Shown here: in pieces, positions 25,625 to 34,525 of the stretch
How the letters are laid out: every line of letters begins with the position of its first letter
Position numbering within the stretch: the stretch's first letter is position 1
Source: Janibacter indicus
GTDB taxonomy: Bacteria > Actinomycetota > Actinomycetes > Actinomycetales > Dermatophilaceae
DNA: 64,000 nt
Direction: 5' to 3'
Assembly (NCBI RefSeq): GCF_900176385.1
Contig: NZ_FWXN01000012.1
Location: forward strand, 85,621 to 149,620
Made by a program: the position numbers and the translations under genes
Notes under the pieces: model-generated
Seen by the model: only the letters and a program-made list of their open reading frames with translations
The model's database searches: none
Told to the model about the DNA's origin: nothing

Positions 25625-26628
25625 CGACGCGACGTGCCCTCCCTTCGGCCGAGCTGACCCGACGCACCCTGCTCCTGGGCGGAGCCGGCACGCTCGGCCT
25701 CGCCCTCGCCGGATGCGGTCTGGGCACGAGCGGCGGCTTCGTGCCCTCCGGGGAGGCTGCCGGGCCGATCGCCGACGTCGACCTGTCGGGTGCCTCGATC
25801 GGGGTGGGGTCGAAGAACTTCACCGAGCAGCTCATCCTGGGCAAGATGGCCGTCATCCTGCTGCGCGCGGCCGGCGCCGACGCGGCCGACCTGACCAACA
25901 TCCCCGGCTCGTCCAGCGCCCGCCAGGCGATGATCGAGGACCAGGTCCAGATGCAGTGGGAGTACACGGGCACCGCGTGGATCGCCTACCTCGGCGAGAC
26001 CACCCCGATCCCCGACGAGCGCAAGCAGTACGAAGCCGTCCGCGACCGCGATCTCGAGGAGCACCAGCTCGTCTGGCTCGACCCGGCGCCGATGAACAAC
26101 ACCTACGGCTTCGCCGGGCCGACCGAGACGATCAAGAAGCTCGGCATCACCAAGCTCTCCGAGCTGGCGAAGGTGCCCAAGGCCGAGCTGACCTTCTGCG
26201 TCGAGTCCGAGTTCAACAACCGCAACGACGGCTTCGACCCGATGCTCGAGAAGTACGGGCTGAAGCGCGGCAGCGACTTCCCCGCGAAGAACGTCAAGGT
26301 GCTCGACACCGGGGCGATCTACCAGGCCACCGACGAGGGCACGTGCACCTTCGGCGAGGTCTTCACGACCGACGGTCGGATCAAGGCGCTCGACCTGACC
26401 GTGCTCGAGGACGACAAGGCCTTCTTCCCGAAGTACAACGTCGCGCCCGTGCTCACCCAGGCGGTCGTCGAGGAGCACCCGGCGGTCAAGGAGCTCTTCG
26501 CGCCGGTCGTCGAAAAGCTCACCGACGACGTGCTCATCGACCTCAACGCCCGGGTCGACGTCGACGGCGAGGACCCGGCGGACGTCGCGATCGCGTGGCT
26601 GCGGGAGGCCGGCTTCATCAAGGCCTGA
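25621..26628 (+). CDS. Glycine betaine/osmoprotectant-binding lipoprotein (OpuCC/ProX type)
   Basis: The 335-residue substrate-binding subunit of the importer. The N-terminus has RR and a lipobox (TLGLALAGC). The OpuAC-like fold begins SIGVGSKNFTEQLILGKM and continues with GSSSARQAMIEDQVQMQWEYTGTAW, APMNNTYGFA and NRNDGFDPM. Aromatic residues for a quaternary ammonium cage are likely among these, but the exact ligand (betaine, choline or carnitine) is not decidable. Confidence 0.88.
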   Translation: MTTRRALPSAELTRRTLLLGGAGTLGLALAGCGLGTSGGFVPSGEAAGPIADVDLSGASIGVGSKNFTEQLILGKMAVILLRAAGADAADLTNIPGSSSARQAMIEDQVQMQWEYTGTAWIAYLGETTPIPDERKQYEAVRDRDLEEHQLVWLDPAPMNNTYGFAGPTETIKKLGITKLSELAKVPKAELTFCVESEFNNRNDGFDPMLEKYGLKRGSDFPAKNVKVLDTGAIYQATDEGTCTFGEVFTTDGRIKALDLTVLEDDKAFFPKYNVAPVLTQAVVEEHPAVKELFAPVVEKLTDDVLIDLNARVDVDGEDPADVAIAWLREAGFIKA

Positions 26629-26653
26629 CCGCCCCTCGCCCGTCGCATCTCCT

Positions 26654-26659
26654 TAAGGT
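26654..26659 (+). promoter_or_regulatory. Putative -10 element for leaderless serine hydrolase gene
   Basis: TAAGGT ends 6 bases before the ATG at 26666; no ribosome site is seen. Confidence 0.5.
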
Positions 26660-26665
26660 CGTGCC

Positions 26666-28006
26666 ATGACCTTCACCGACGAGACCGCCCGTGCCCTCAC
26701 CTCCCGCGCCCTCACCGCGCAGACCGAAGGGAGGGTCCCGGGCCTCGTCGCCGGCGTCGCCCGGGCGGGCCGGCTCGAGTGGTCCACCGGCATCGGGGCG
26801 ATCGACCTCGCGACGCCCGGCGAGGCACCCGACGCCGACACCCAGTACCCGGTGGCGAGCAACTCCAAGACCTTCACCGCGGTGGCCGTCATGGCGCTGC
26901 GGGACGAGGGCCGGCTCGACCTCGACGACACGGTCGAGCAGCACCTCGCGGACTCCGCCCACGCCCGCGTGACGATCCGGCAGCTGCTCTCGCACACCTC
27001 CGGGATGCAGCGCGAGCCGGTCGGCGACGTCTTCGACACGATGGTCATGCCCTCGCGGGAGGACCTGCTCGCCGGCTGGTCGCAGGCCGAGCGTGTGGGC
27101 CGACCGCACGACCGCTGGCACTATTCCAACCTCGCCTACTCCGTCCTCGGCGAGATCATCGCCCGCCTCGACGAGTGCACCTGGGAGGAGTCGATCCGAC
27201 GCCGCATCCTCGACCCGCTCGAGATGACCCGCACCGGCACCGCGCCCTCCGGCCGCCGGGCGAAGGGGTACTACGTGCCTCCCTTCGCCGACGTCCCCGT
27301 GGAGGAGCCGGTCTTCGACGCGGCGGCCCTCGATCCGGCCGGTGGGCTGCGGTCGACGGCCACCGACATGGCGCGCTGGGGCGGCTTCGTGGCCGCCCCG
27401 GTCGACGAGGTCCTCTCCCCCGACACGCTCGAGGAGATGTGCCAGCCGCAGGTCATGGCCGACATGACGGGGTGGACCTCAGCCTGGGGTCTGGGCTTCC
27501 AGCTGGTCCGGCACGAGGGTCGCACCTGGGTGGGGCACACCGGCGGCTGGCCCGGCTCGATCACCGGCGTCTTCACCGAGCGCTCCTCTGCGACAACGGG
27601 TCTGATCCTGATGAACAACTCCGCCCCCGTCCCGCCCGCGGCCGCGGCCATCGAGCTCGGGACGATCGCGATCGAGCGCGAGCCGGTGCAGCCCGAGCCC
27701 TGGCAGCCCGGGACGCAGCTGCCCGACGAGCTCGTCCCGCTGCTCGGGCACTGGTACTCCGAGGGGACCCACTTCGTGCTGTCGGTGCGCGAGGGCCGGC
27801 TCGAGGCCAAGGTCGCCGGACAGGCGAAGGAGCTGCCGCCCTCGGTCTTCGAGGCCGAGGCCACCGACCGCTACCGCACGGTGTCGGGCCGCGAGCGCGG
27901 CGAGCTGCTGCGGGTCACCCGCGATGCCTCCGGCACCGTCACCCACCTCAACTGGGCCACCTACCGCTTCACCCGCGAGCCCCTGGCCTTCGGCCAGTGG
28001 CTCTGA
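26666..28006 (+). CDS. Serine hydrolase of the beta-lactamase / class C fold
   Basis: A 446-residue beta-lactamase-superfamily protein. SXXK is ASNSKTFT, the tyrosine motif is HYSNLAYSVLGE (YSN) and the third motif is HTGG in VGHTGGWPG. There is no signal peptide, so it is probably cytosolic. The C-terminal about 110 residues form a lipocalin-like domain (LLGHWYSEGTHFVLSVREGRLEAKVA), as in D-aminopeptidase/esterase relatives. Substrate unknown; an antibiotic resistance role is not implied. Confidence 0.85.
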   Translation: MTFTDETARALTSRALTAQTEGRVPGLVAGVARAGRLEWSTGIGAIDLATPGEAPDADTQYPVASNSKTFTAVAVMALRDEGRLDLDDTVEQHLADSAHARVTIRQLLSHTSGMQREPVGDVFDTMVMPSREDLLAGWSQAERVGRPHDRWHYSNLAYSVLGEIIARLDECTWEESIRRRILDPLEMTRTGTAPSGRRAKGYYVPPFADVPVEEPVFDAAALDPAGGLRSTATDMARWGGFVAAPVDEVLSPDTLEEMCQPQVMADMTGWTSAWGLGFQLVRHEGRTWVGHTGGWPGSITGVFTERSSATTGLILMNNSAPVPPAAAAIELGTIAIEREPVQPEPWQPGTQLPDELVPLLGHWYSEGTHFVLSVREGRLEAKVAGQAKELPPSVFEAEATDRYRTVSGRERGELLRVTRDASGTVTHLNWATYRFTREPLAFGQWL

Positions 28007-28018
28007 CCGCCCCCGACC

Positions 28019-28084
28019 CTGCATTGCCCTACGGCAATGCAGAGTTCTGGGCCCTGGATCCTGCATTGCCATAGGGCAATGCAG
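28019..28084. repeat. Two successive identical 10-bp-stem hairpins
   Basis: CTGCATTGCC and GGCAATGCAG flank a 4-base loop at 28019-28042 (loop CTAC) and again at 28061-28084 (loop ATAG). A TGGGCCC tract follows each, making a 42-base tandem unit. It lies between two convergent genes and may act as terminator or as a protein-binding or REP-like element. Confidence 0.9.
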
Positions 28085-28154
28085 GGTCCTGGGCCCACCG
28101 AGCGGGCGAAGGGAGGGGGGACGGTCGCTGCGCGACCTCCTCAGCCAGCGGGGG

Positions 28155-29723
28155 TCAGGCGAAGTGCTTGCGCAGCTCCCGGTTGAGGATCTTGCCGGTG
28201 GCATTGCGCGGCAGCTCGTCCATGAAGACGACCTCGCGCGGGATGCAGTGGCGGGCGCGGTGGGCGCGCACGTGCTCCTTGACCTCGTCGGCGCTCAGCT
28301 CGTGGCCCTCGGTGAGCGCGACGAAGGCCGCGAGGCGCTGACCGAAGTCGGGGTCGGGCACGCCGATGACCGACACCTCACGGACCGCGGGGTGCTCGGC
28401 AAGCAGCCCCTCGACCTCGATGGGGTACACGTTTTCGCCGCCGCTGACGATCATGTCGTCGTCGCGACCGTCGACGAAGTAGAGGTCACCCTCGACATGG
28501 CCCATGTCGCCCGTGGAGACGAGGCCGTCGACGAAGTCCTTGGTCTTGCCGTTGGTGTAGCCGTCGAAGACGAGCTCGTTGCCGCAGAAGATCCGGCCGG
28601 TCTCCCCCTTCGGCAGCTCCTTGCCGTCCTCGTCGAGGATCTTGACGACCGTGCCGAGCGGTGGGGTGCCGGCGGCGTTGGGGTGCCGGCGCATGTCGGC
28701 AGGCGTGGCGATGCACACCCAGGAGGCCTCGGTCGAGCCGTAGAGGTTGTAGAGCACGTCGCCGTACTCGTCCATGAACTTCGTCGTGAAGCCCGAGGGG
28801 TAGGCCGACCCGGAGGTCGCGACCACCCGCAGCTTGCGGCGGCTGCGTGCAGCCGGGTCGCTCGGCAACTCCATCATCCGCTGGAGCATCACGGGGATGG
28901 CGAACATCGCGTCCGGCTGCAGCTCCTCGAGCGCCGCCCGGGCTGCCTCGGGCTTGAAGCGACGCTGCAGCACGATCGTCGCGCGCAGCGCCATCGACAG
29001 CTGCATCGCCGCGTAGCCCCAGGTGTGGAAGATCGGCGCGGAGATGAGGATCCGGTCGTGTGCCTTGAGCGGGATCCGGTCGATGATCGAGATGAGCGGG
29101 CCGAAGCCGCCGGGTGTCTTGCGCGCGGCGCCCTTGGGCGTGCCGGTGGTGCCGGAGGTGAGGATGATCGTGCGGCCGCCCTTGGCGGGCACCGGCAGCG
29201 ACTCGGGTCGGGCCGTCGCCTCGACCCGCTGGGCCAGCTCGGTCTCGGTGACCCGGGGCAGCTGCGCCGGCAGGTGCGAGACGACCTCGGCGAACTCGTC
29301 GTCGTGGATGAGGCCCTTGATCCCCTGCTGCTCGGCGACGACCGCGAACTGCGGCCCGGCGAGACCGGTGTTGCCCAGGACGAGGTCGATGCCGACCGCG
29401 GAGGTGGCCGTCATGACCTCGATGGCCTGGACGTGGTTGCGGGCGAGCAGACCGAGGCGGTCGCCCGGGCCGAAGCCCATCTCACGGAGGATGACGGCGA
29501 TCTTCTCCGAGTTGGCCAGCAGCTCGGCGTAGGTCGTCGCACCCCGGCTCTCGTCGATGACCGCGACCGTCTTGGGCGAGCGGTTGGCCGCCTGGCGCAG
29601 CTCGCCCGCGAGACCGAAGCCCCACTTCTTGAGCGCGGTCAGCTGCTTGACCTGGGCGGCGGGCGGCCCCGGGGCCAGCATCCCCCGCTTGGCCATGGTC
29701 TTGGCGATGGTCAGAGGGTTCAT
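28155..29723 (-). CDS. Acyl-CoA synthetase (AMP-binding, FadD-type)
   Basis: A 522-residue adenylate-forming enzyme activating a carboxylic acid to its CoA thioester with release of PPi. Motifs are TIILTSGTTGTPKGA (A3), YNLYGSTEASW (A5), STGDMGHVEGDLYFVDGRDDDMIVSGGENVYPIE (A7/A8) and the catalytic lysine in RNATGKILNREL (A10). It lies 7 bases after the SCP2 gene, suggesting a lipid role (fatty acid or sterol side chain). ATG 29723 is the first good start after the SCP2 stop. Confidence 0.88.
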   Translation of the reverse strand: MNPLTIAKTMAKRGMLAPGPPAAQVKQLTALKKWGFGLAGELRQAANRSPKTVAVIDESRGATTYAELLANSEKIAVILREMGFGPGDRLGLLARNHVQAIEVMTATSAVGIDLVLGNTGLAGPQFAVVAEQQGIKGLIHDDEFAEVVSHLPAQLPRVTETELAQRVEATARPESLPVPAKGGRTIILTSGTTGTPKGAARKTPGGFGPLISIIDRIPLKAHDRILISAPIFHTWGYAAMQLSMALRATIVLQRRFKPEAARAALEELQPDAMFAIPVMLQRMMELPSDPAARSRRKLRVVATSGSAYPSGFTTKFMDEYGDVLYNLYGSTEASWVCIATPADMRRHPNAAGTPPLGTVVKILDEDGKELPKGETGRIFCGNELVFDGYTNGKTKDFVDGLVSTGDMGHVEGDLYFVDGRDDDMIVSGGENVYPIEVEGLLAEHPAVREVSVIGVPDPDFGQRLAAFVALTEGHELSADEVKEHVRAHRARHCIPREVVFMDELPRNATGKILNRELRKHFA

Positions 29724-29730
29724 GTCGGCA

Positions 29731-30183
29731 TCAGGCCTTCGGGATGTCGAAGAGGGAGGGGAACTTCGCGGCCAGGGCGATGTCACCCTTGGCCTTGATC
29801 TTGCCGCGCATCACGAGCATGGTCGGGTTGCCCCGGCCGGTCGCCATCTTGACGAACTCCGGCGGCGCCATCATCAGCGAGGCGTCGTAGGTCTCGCCTG
29901 CCTCGGGCGAGACGGCGCACGTGCCCTCGTTGATGACGATCTCGTAGGTGTCGTGGGGCTGCTCGTCCGGGCCTCCGGTGATGCGGAACTGGACCGTGCC
30001 GGCGACCCCCTTCGCCTTGTCGGGCCGGAAGAGCTCGGGGAAACGACCGAAGACGGCGTCGAGGACGGCGCCACGGTGCTCACCACGCATCGTCTCCGAG
30101 ATCTCCTTGTCGGACATCTGCTTGACGGTCCGGGCGAACTCCTCAGGTGTCATCGAGTCGAAGGTCGACGGGTCCAGCTCCAT
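29731..30183 (-). CDS. SCP2 sterol-carrier domain protein
   Basis: A 150-residue protein with an SCP2 lipid-binding domain: VQFRITGGPDE, YDASLMMAPPEFVKMATGRGNPTMLVMRGKIKAKGDIALAAKFPSLF. SCP2 proteins bind acyl chains or sterols in a hydrophobic tunnel. AAGGAG 9 bases before ATG 30183 supports the start. A palindrome lies upstream at 30222, and the gene is followed closely by an acyl-CoA synthetase. Confidence 0.85.
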   Translation of the reverse strand: MELDPSTFDSMTPEEFARTVKQMSDKEISETMRGEHRGAVLDAVFGRFPELFRPDKAKGVAGTVQFRITGGPDEQPHDTYEIVINEGTCAVSPEAGETYDASLMMAPPEFVKMATGRGNPTMLVMRGKIKAKGDIALAAKFPSLFDIPKA

Positions 30184-30221
30184 GCGGTGCAGCTCCTTCG
30201 GTGCGCGGGTTGCTGCGACCA

Positions 30222-30233
30222 TACCCACGGGTA
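30222..30233. promoter_or_regulatory. Palindromic operator-like site upstream of SCP2/acyl-CoA synthetase genes
   Basis: TACCCACGGGTA (arms TACCC/GGGTA) lies 38 bases before the SCP2 start, a position suited to a TetR-type repressor of lipid genes. The site at 1152-1165 has the same ACCC-CGGGTA core. Confidence 0.35.
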
Positions 30234-30269
30234 ACCACCCCGGCAACGCGTGCGTCGGGGTGGTTCCGC

Positions 30270-33047
30270 TCACGCCTTCTTGGCCGCCGCCTTCTTCGTG
30301 GCCTTCTTCGCCGTCGACTTCGTGGCCTTCTTGGCCGTCTTCTTCGCCGACTTCTTCGCCGACTTCTTGCGAGTCGTCGGCCCCTTGGCGCGCTTCTCCG
30401 CGATGAGTTCGTAGGCCCGCTCCGCGGTGAGCGTCTCGGGCTCGTCACCGCGACGGAGGGTGGCATTGGTCTCACCGTCGGTGACGTAGGGGCCGAAGCG
30501 CCCGTCCTTGACGACGACCTTCTTGCCGCTCACCGGGTCCTCGCCGAACTCCGCCAGCGGCGGCTTGGCCGCGGCGCGGCCACGCTGCTTGGGCTGGGCG
30601 TAGATCGCGACGGCCTCCTCGAGGGTCATCGTGAAGAGCTGCTCCTCGGTCTCGATGGAGCGCGAGTCGGTGCCCTTCTTCAGGTACGGCCCGTAGCGAC
30701 CGTTCTGCGCGGTGATCGGCACCTCGACGGACGTCTCCGCGCCGTCCTCACCGGTCGTGGTCTCGGTGACCGTGCCGATCGTGCGCGGCAGCGAGAGGAG
30801 CTTCAGCGCCTGCTCGAGGTCGACCGTCGAGGGGTCCATGCTCTTGAAGAGCGAGGCCGTGCGCGGCTTGACCTTGGCCTTGCCACGCTTGGGCTTGTCG
30901 TCGGCCGACTCCTCGAGCACCTCGGTGACGTAGGGGCCGTAACGACCGTTCTTGACGACGACGTCGCGGCCGGTCTCGGGGTCCTGGCCCAGGACCCGAC
31001 CGTCGTCGGCGGCCGCGGCGAGGAACTCGCGCGCCATCGCCGGCGTGAGCTCGTCGGGCGCCACATCGTCGGTGATCGTCGCCCGCTTGGGCGCCGGCGT
31101 CGTCTGCGTCTCGTCGGTGACCTCACCGGTGGCCGGGTCGACCCCCTTCGGCACGACCTCCTCGACGTAGGGGCCGTAACGACCGACCCGCACGACGATG
31201 CCGTCGCCGATCTCGATCGTCGAGATCGCCCGGGCGTCGATGTCGCCGAGGTCGGAGACCAGCCCGGACAGGCCGGGGCCGCTGCCCTCGTCGCCGTAGT
31301 AGAAGCGCTGCAGCCAGGCGACGCGGTCGGCGTCGCCGGCGGCGATCTCGTCGAGGTCGACCTCCATCGACGCGGTGAAGTCGTAGTCGACGAGCCGGCT
31401 GAAGTGCACCTCCATCAGGCGGGTCACCGCGAAGGCCAACCACGTCGGGACGAGCGCGGTGCCCTTCTTGCGGACGTAGCCGCGGTCCTGGATCGTGCTG
31501 ATCGTCGAGGCATAGGTGGAGGGGCGGCCGATGCCGAGCTCCTCCATCTTCTTGACCAGCGAGGCCTCGGTGTAGCGCGCCGGCGGCGAGGTCTCGTGAC
31601 CCGACGCGGTCGCGTCGACGACGTCGAGGCTCGCGCCCTCCTCGACCTTGGGCAGGCGGGCCTCGCCGTCCTTGGCCGGCTGCGCCGGCTCGTCGGTGCC
31701 CTCCTCGTAGGCGGCGAGGAAGCCGCGGAAGGTGATGACGGTGCCGGAGGCGGTGTACTCGGCGAGCTCGCCGGCCTCGCAGCCGGTGAGGTCGGCGCGC
31801 ATGCGGATCGTCGCGGTCGAGCCCTTGGCGTCGGCCATCTGCGAGGCGACCGTGCGCTTCCAGATCAGCTCGTAGAGACGGAACTCGTCGCCCCGCAGCT
31901 CACCGGCCACCTGCGCCGGGGTGCGGAAGCGGTCGCCGGCGGGGCGGATCGCCTCGTGCGCCTCCTGCGCGTTCTTGGACTTCTTGCCGTAGACGCGCGG
32001 CGACTCGGGCACGAAGTCGGCGCCGTACATGTCGCGGGCCTGGCCGCGGGCGGCGGCCAGCGCCGAGCTCGACAGGTTGGTGCTGTCGGTACGCATGTAG
32101 GTGATGTAGCCGTTCTCGTACAGCTTCTGCGCCACGCCCATCGCCGCCTTGGAGCCGAGGCCGAGCTTGCGACCGGCCTCCTGCTGCAGCGTCGACGTGG
32201 TGAAGGGGGCGTACGGCCGGCGCGTGTAGGGCTTCTCGGAGACCGAGCTGACGGTCACCGCGGCGGCGATGGTCGCCTCGGCCACCTGGGTGGCGGCACG
32301 CTCGTCGAGCGCGCGGGCGTCCTTCTTGACCGCGCCGGTGTCGTCGAAGTCGGAGCCAGTGGCGACCTTGCGTCCGTCGAGGCTCGCCAGGCGCGCGGCG
32401 AAGGGGGCCGCACCGGTGCTGAACTTGCCCTCGACACTCCAGTAGGAGGCGACCTTGAAGGCCATCCGCTCGCGCTCGCGCTCGACGACGATGCGGGTGG
32501 CAACCGACTGCACCCGGCCGGCGGACAGCCCCGCCTTGACCTTGCGCCACAGCACCGGCGAGACCTCGTAGCCGTAGAGCCGGTCGAGGATGCGGCGCGA
32601 CTCCTGGGCGTTGACGAGGTCGAGGTCGAGCTCGCGCGTGTCCTCGACGGCGCGCTGGATCGCCTCCTTGGTGATCTCGTGGAAGACCATGCGCTGCACC
32701 GGGATCTTCGGCTTGAGCGTCTCGAGCAGGTGCCACGCGATGGCCTCGCCCTCGCGGTCCTCATCGGTGGCGAGGTAGAGGGTGTCGGCGTCCTTGAGCA
32801 GACGCTTGAGCTCGGTGACCTTCTTCTTCTTGTCCGGGTCGACGACGTAGAAGGGCTCGAAGCCCTCCTCGATGTTGATCCCGAAGCGGCCGAAGGGCCC
32901 CTTCTTCATGTCCGCCGGCATCTCGGACGGGGTCGGGATGTCCCGGATGTGCCCCACCGACGCCTCGACGGCGTAGTCCGGACCGAGGTACCCCGCGATG
33001 GTCTTGGCCTTGGCGGGTGACTCGACGATGACGAGCTTGCTGGCCAT
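30270..33047 (-). CDS. topA: DNA topoisomerase I
   Basis: TopA relaxes negative supercoils. The 925-residue protein has a Toprim domain with the acidic DEDRE triad (95-99), the catalytic tyrosine in GYITYMRTDS (about Tyr317) and several C-terminal Topo-C repeats (GRYGPYVxE/T pattern: VGRYGPYVEE, NGRYGPYVTE, NGRYGPYLKK, DGRFGPYVTD). Zinc fingers are absent and the C-terminus is a Lys/Ala-rich tail (KKSAKKSAKKTAKK), as in other actinobacterial TopA. ATG 33047 begins MASKLVIVESPAKAKTI. A long hairpin lies in the 5' leader at 33064-33106. Confidence 0.95.
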   Translation of the reverse strand: MASKLVIVESPAKAKTIAGYLGPDYAVEASVGHIRDIPTPSEMPADMKKGPFGRFGINIEEGFEPFYVVDPDKKKKVTELKRLLKDADTLYLATDEDREGEAIAWHLLETLKPKIPVQRMVFHEITKEAIQRAVEDTRELDLDLVNAQESRRILDRLYGYEVSPVLWRKVKAGLSAGRVQSVATRIVVERERERMAFKVASYWSVEGKFSTGAAPFAARLASLDGRKVATGSDFDDTGAVKKDARALDERAATQVAEATIAAAVTVSSVSEKPYTRRPYAPFTTSTLQQEAGRKLGLGSKAAMGVAQKLYENGYITYMRTDSTNLSSSALAAARGQARDMYGADFVPESPRVYGKKSKNAQEAHEAIRPAGDRFRTPAQVAGELRGDEFRLYELIWKRTVASQMADAKGSTATIRMRADLTGCEAGELAEYTASGTVITFRGFLAAYEEGTDEPAQPAKDGEARLPKVEEGASLDVVDATASGHETSPPARYTEASLVKKMEELGIGRPSTYASTISTIQDRGYVRKKGTALVPTWLAFAVTRLMEVHFSRLVDYDFTASMEVDLDEIAAGDADRVAWLQRFYYGDEGSGPGLSGLVSDLGDIDARAISTIEIGDGIVVRVGRYGPYVEEVVPKGVDPATGEVTDETQTTPAPKRATITDDVAPDELTPAMAREFLAAAADDGRVLGQDPETGRDVVVKNGRYGPYVTEVLEESADDKPKRGKAKVKPRTASLFKSMDPSTVDLEQALKLLSLPRTIGTVTETTTGEDGAETSVEVPITAQNGRYGPYLKKGTDSRSIETEEQLFTMTLEEAVAIYAQPKQRGRAAAKPPLAEFGEDPVSGKKVVVKDGRFGPYVTDGETNATLRRGDEPETLTAERAYELIAEKRAKGPTTRKKSAKKSAKKTAKKATKSTAKKATKKAAAKKA

Positions 33048-33063
33048 GTGCGCCTCATCTCTC

Positions 33064-33106
33064 GACCCCACGTGCAGCGGATTCGTCGCTGCCTCGACGT
33101 GGGGTC
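33064..33106 (-). promoter_or_regulatory. Long hairpin/cruciform-capable palindrome in the topA leader
   Basis: GACCCCACGT pairs with ACGTGGGGTC and, inside it, GCAGCG with CGCTGC around a 7-base loop; a short bulge lies on one side. It ends about 17 bases upstream of the topA start. Confidence 0.6.
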
Positions 33107-33188
33107 ATCTCGGGGCGACCGTACTACGCCGTGCGGGGCGACCCCCTTCGCCCCGGGATGGGGGCTGGCGTTTTGTTGAAGATACAAG

Positions 33189-33194
33189 TATTGT
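33189..33194 (+). promoter_or_regulatory. Putative -10 element in an AT-rich patch before the dioxygenase gene
   Basis: TATTGT ends 7 bases before ATG 33202 within an unusually AT-rich stretch (33171-33195) that also holds TTGAAGATACAA and ACAA-GTA-TTGT inverted repeats, a probable operator. Confidence 0.5.
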
Positions 33195-33201
33195 GGTCGG
33201 C

Positions 33202-33987
33202 ATGACCACTCCTCCCGTCCTCTTCCTCTCGCACGGCGCCCCGCCGCTGGCTGACGACGCCCGGTGGACCGCCGAGCTGGCCCGCTGGTCGGCCGACTTC
33301 GACACACCGAAGAACATCCTCATGGTCTCGGCCCACTGGGAGGACGCGCCGGTCACGGTGAGCCCGACCCAGCGCAAGGTGCCGCTCACCTACGACTTCT
33401 GGGGCTTCCCCCAGCACTACTACGAGGTGCAGTACGACGCACCTCTCGCACCCGAGCTCGCCTCGGAGGTCTCCGGCCTGCTCAAGGCGAAGGGGGTCGA
33501 CGTCCAGCGGGACGAGACCCGCGGCCTCGACCACGGCGCCTACGTGCCCCTCGTGGAGATGTACCCCGACGCGGACGTGCCGGTGCTGCAGATGTCGATG
33601 CCGACCCTCGACCCGCACCAGCTCGTCGAGCTCGGCCGGGCGCTGGCGCCGCTGCGCGACCAGGGCACCCTCATCGTCGGGTCCGGTTTCACAACCCACA
33701 ACCTGCGCTGGTTCAACCCCCGCGCCGGCGCGGACGTCACCCCGCCGACCGCGTCCAGCGAGTTCGACCACTGGGCCGCCGAGACCGTCGGTGCCGGCGA
33801 CATCGATTCGCTCGAGCGGATGCTCGAGCTGGCCCCCGCCGGGCACGAGGCGCACCCGCGCACCGAGCACTGGGCCCCGCTCTACATCGCGATGGGCGCG
33901 GCCGAGGCCTCCGGCGCGACGCAGCGCGATGTCGCGGTCGACGGCTTCTGGTTCGGCCTGTCGAAGCGCTCCTGGCAGTTCAGCTGA
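33202..33987 (+). CDS. DODA-type extradiol aromatic ring-opening dioxygenase family protein
   Basis: A 261-residue LigB/4,5-DOPA-dioxygenase-type protein. The metal-site histidines are expected in FLSHGAPPL, VSAHWE, GLDHGAYVPL and TEHWAPLYIAMGAA. Bacterial members (YgiD type) open catechol rings or act as class III extradiol enzymes; the substrate here is unknown. The gene stands alone with an AT-rich, operator-like promoter. Confidence 0.85.
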   Translation: MTTPPVLFLSHGAPPLADDARWTAELARWSADFDTPKNILMVSAHWEDAPVTVSPTQRKVPLTYDFWGFPQHYYEVQYDAPLAPELASEVSGLLKAKGVDVQRDETRGLDHGAYVPLVEMYPDADVPVLQMSMPTLDPHQLVELGRALAPLRDQGTLIVGSGFTTHNLRWFNPRAGADVTPPTASSEFDHWAAETVGAGDIDSLERMLELAPAGHEAHPRTEHWAPLYIAMGAAEASGATQRDVAVDGFWFGLSKRSWQFS

Positions 33988-34089
33988 GCGTCCACGGGCA
34001 GTCCTCCCCATCGCACGTGTGAGGTGGCGTCGTTAGTGTCCTGCGTGAGGGGCGACCACACCGCCCGCACCACGAACAGGGAGACCACC

Positions 34090-34482
34090 ATGAAGAAGCT
34101 CGTCACACTGGCCATCGCCGGCACCTTCACGCTCGGCCTGACGGCCTGCGGCAGCGGCAACGACGCGGAGCAGGCCGTCGAGGACTTCGCCGCCGCGGCC
34201 AAGGACAAGGACTACGCCGCGCTGTGCGAGTCCTTCGACCCCGAGATCGTCAAGACGCTCGAGGAGGCCGACCCGGGCAAGGACTGCGAGACGATCTTCA
34301 AGGAGAACGAGAAGGAGCTGCAGATCCCCGACAACGCGGACGTCGACATCCAGAGCTCCGAGATCGCCGAGGACGAGAAGACCGCGACCGTCAAGGTCAA
34401 GAACCAGGACGGCGACGAGGAGGAGATCAAGCTCAAGAAGGTCGACGACGAGTGGAAGATCACCTTCGACGGCATGAGCTGA
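34090..34482 (+). CDS. Small lipoprotein, DUF4878-like
   Basis: A 130-residue lipoprotein: signal MKKLVTLAIAGTFTLGL with lipobox LTAC. The mature part is an acidic NTF2-like domain (EQAVEDFAAAAKDKDYAALCESFDPEIVKTL to VDDEWKITFDGMS) with two additional cysteines (ALCES and DCETI) that could pair. GGGAG precedes ATG 34090. No specific function is known. Confidence 0.75.
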   Translation: MKKLVTLAIAGTFTLGLTACGSGNDAEQAVEDFAAAAKDKDYAALCESFDPEIVKTLEEADPGKDCETIFKENEKELQIPDNADVDIQSSEIAEDEKTATVKVKNQDGDEEEIKLKKVDDEWKITFDGMS

Positions 34483-34500
34483 TCACCCAGCACGACACGA

Positions 34501-34525
34501 GGGCGGCCCGGTCACTGGGCCGCCC
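34501..34525 (+). terminator. Hairpin terminator after the lipoprotein gene
   Basis: A perfect 9-base stem (GGGCGGCCC with GGGCCGCCC) and a 7-base loop, followed by TTCGTCGT. Confidence 0.7.

Noticed and set aside
26666..28006. Antibiotic-resistance beta-lactamase
   Set aside because: The protein has no signal peptide and has an added C-terminal lipocalin-like domain; it looks like an esterase/peptidase of the same fold.
30147..33020. 957-codon plus-strand open frame over topA
   Set aside because: Shadow of topA; no recognisable motifs and topA itself is certain.
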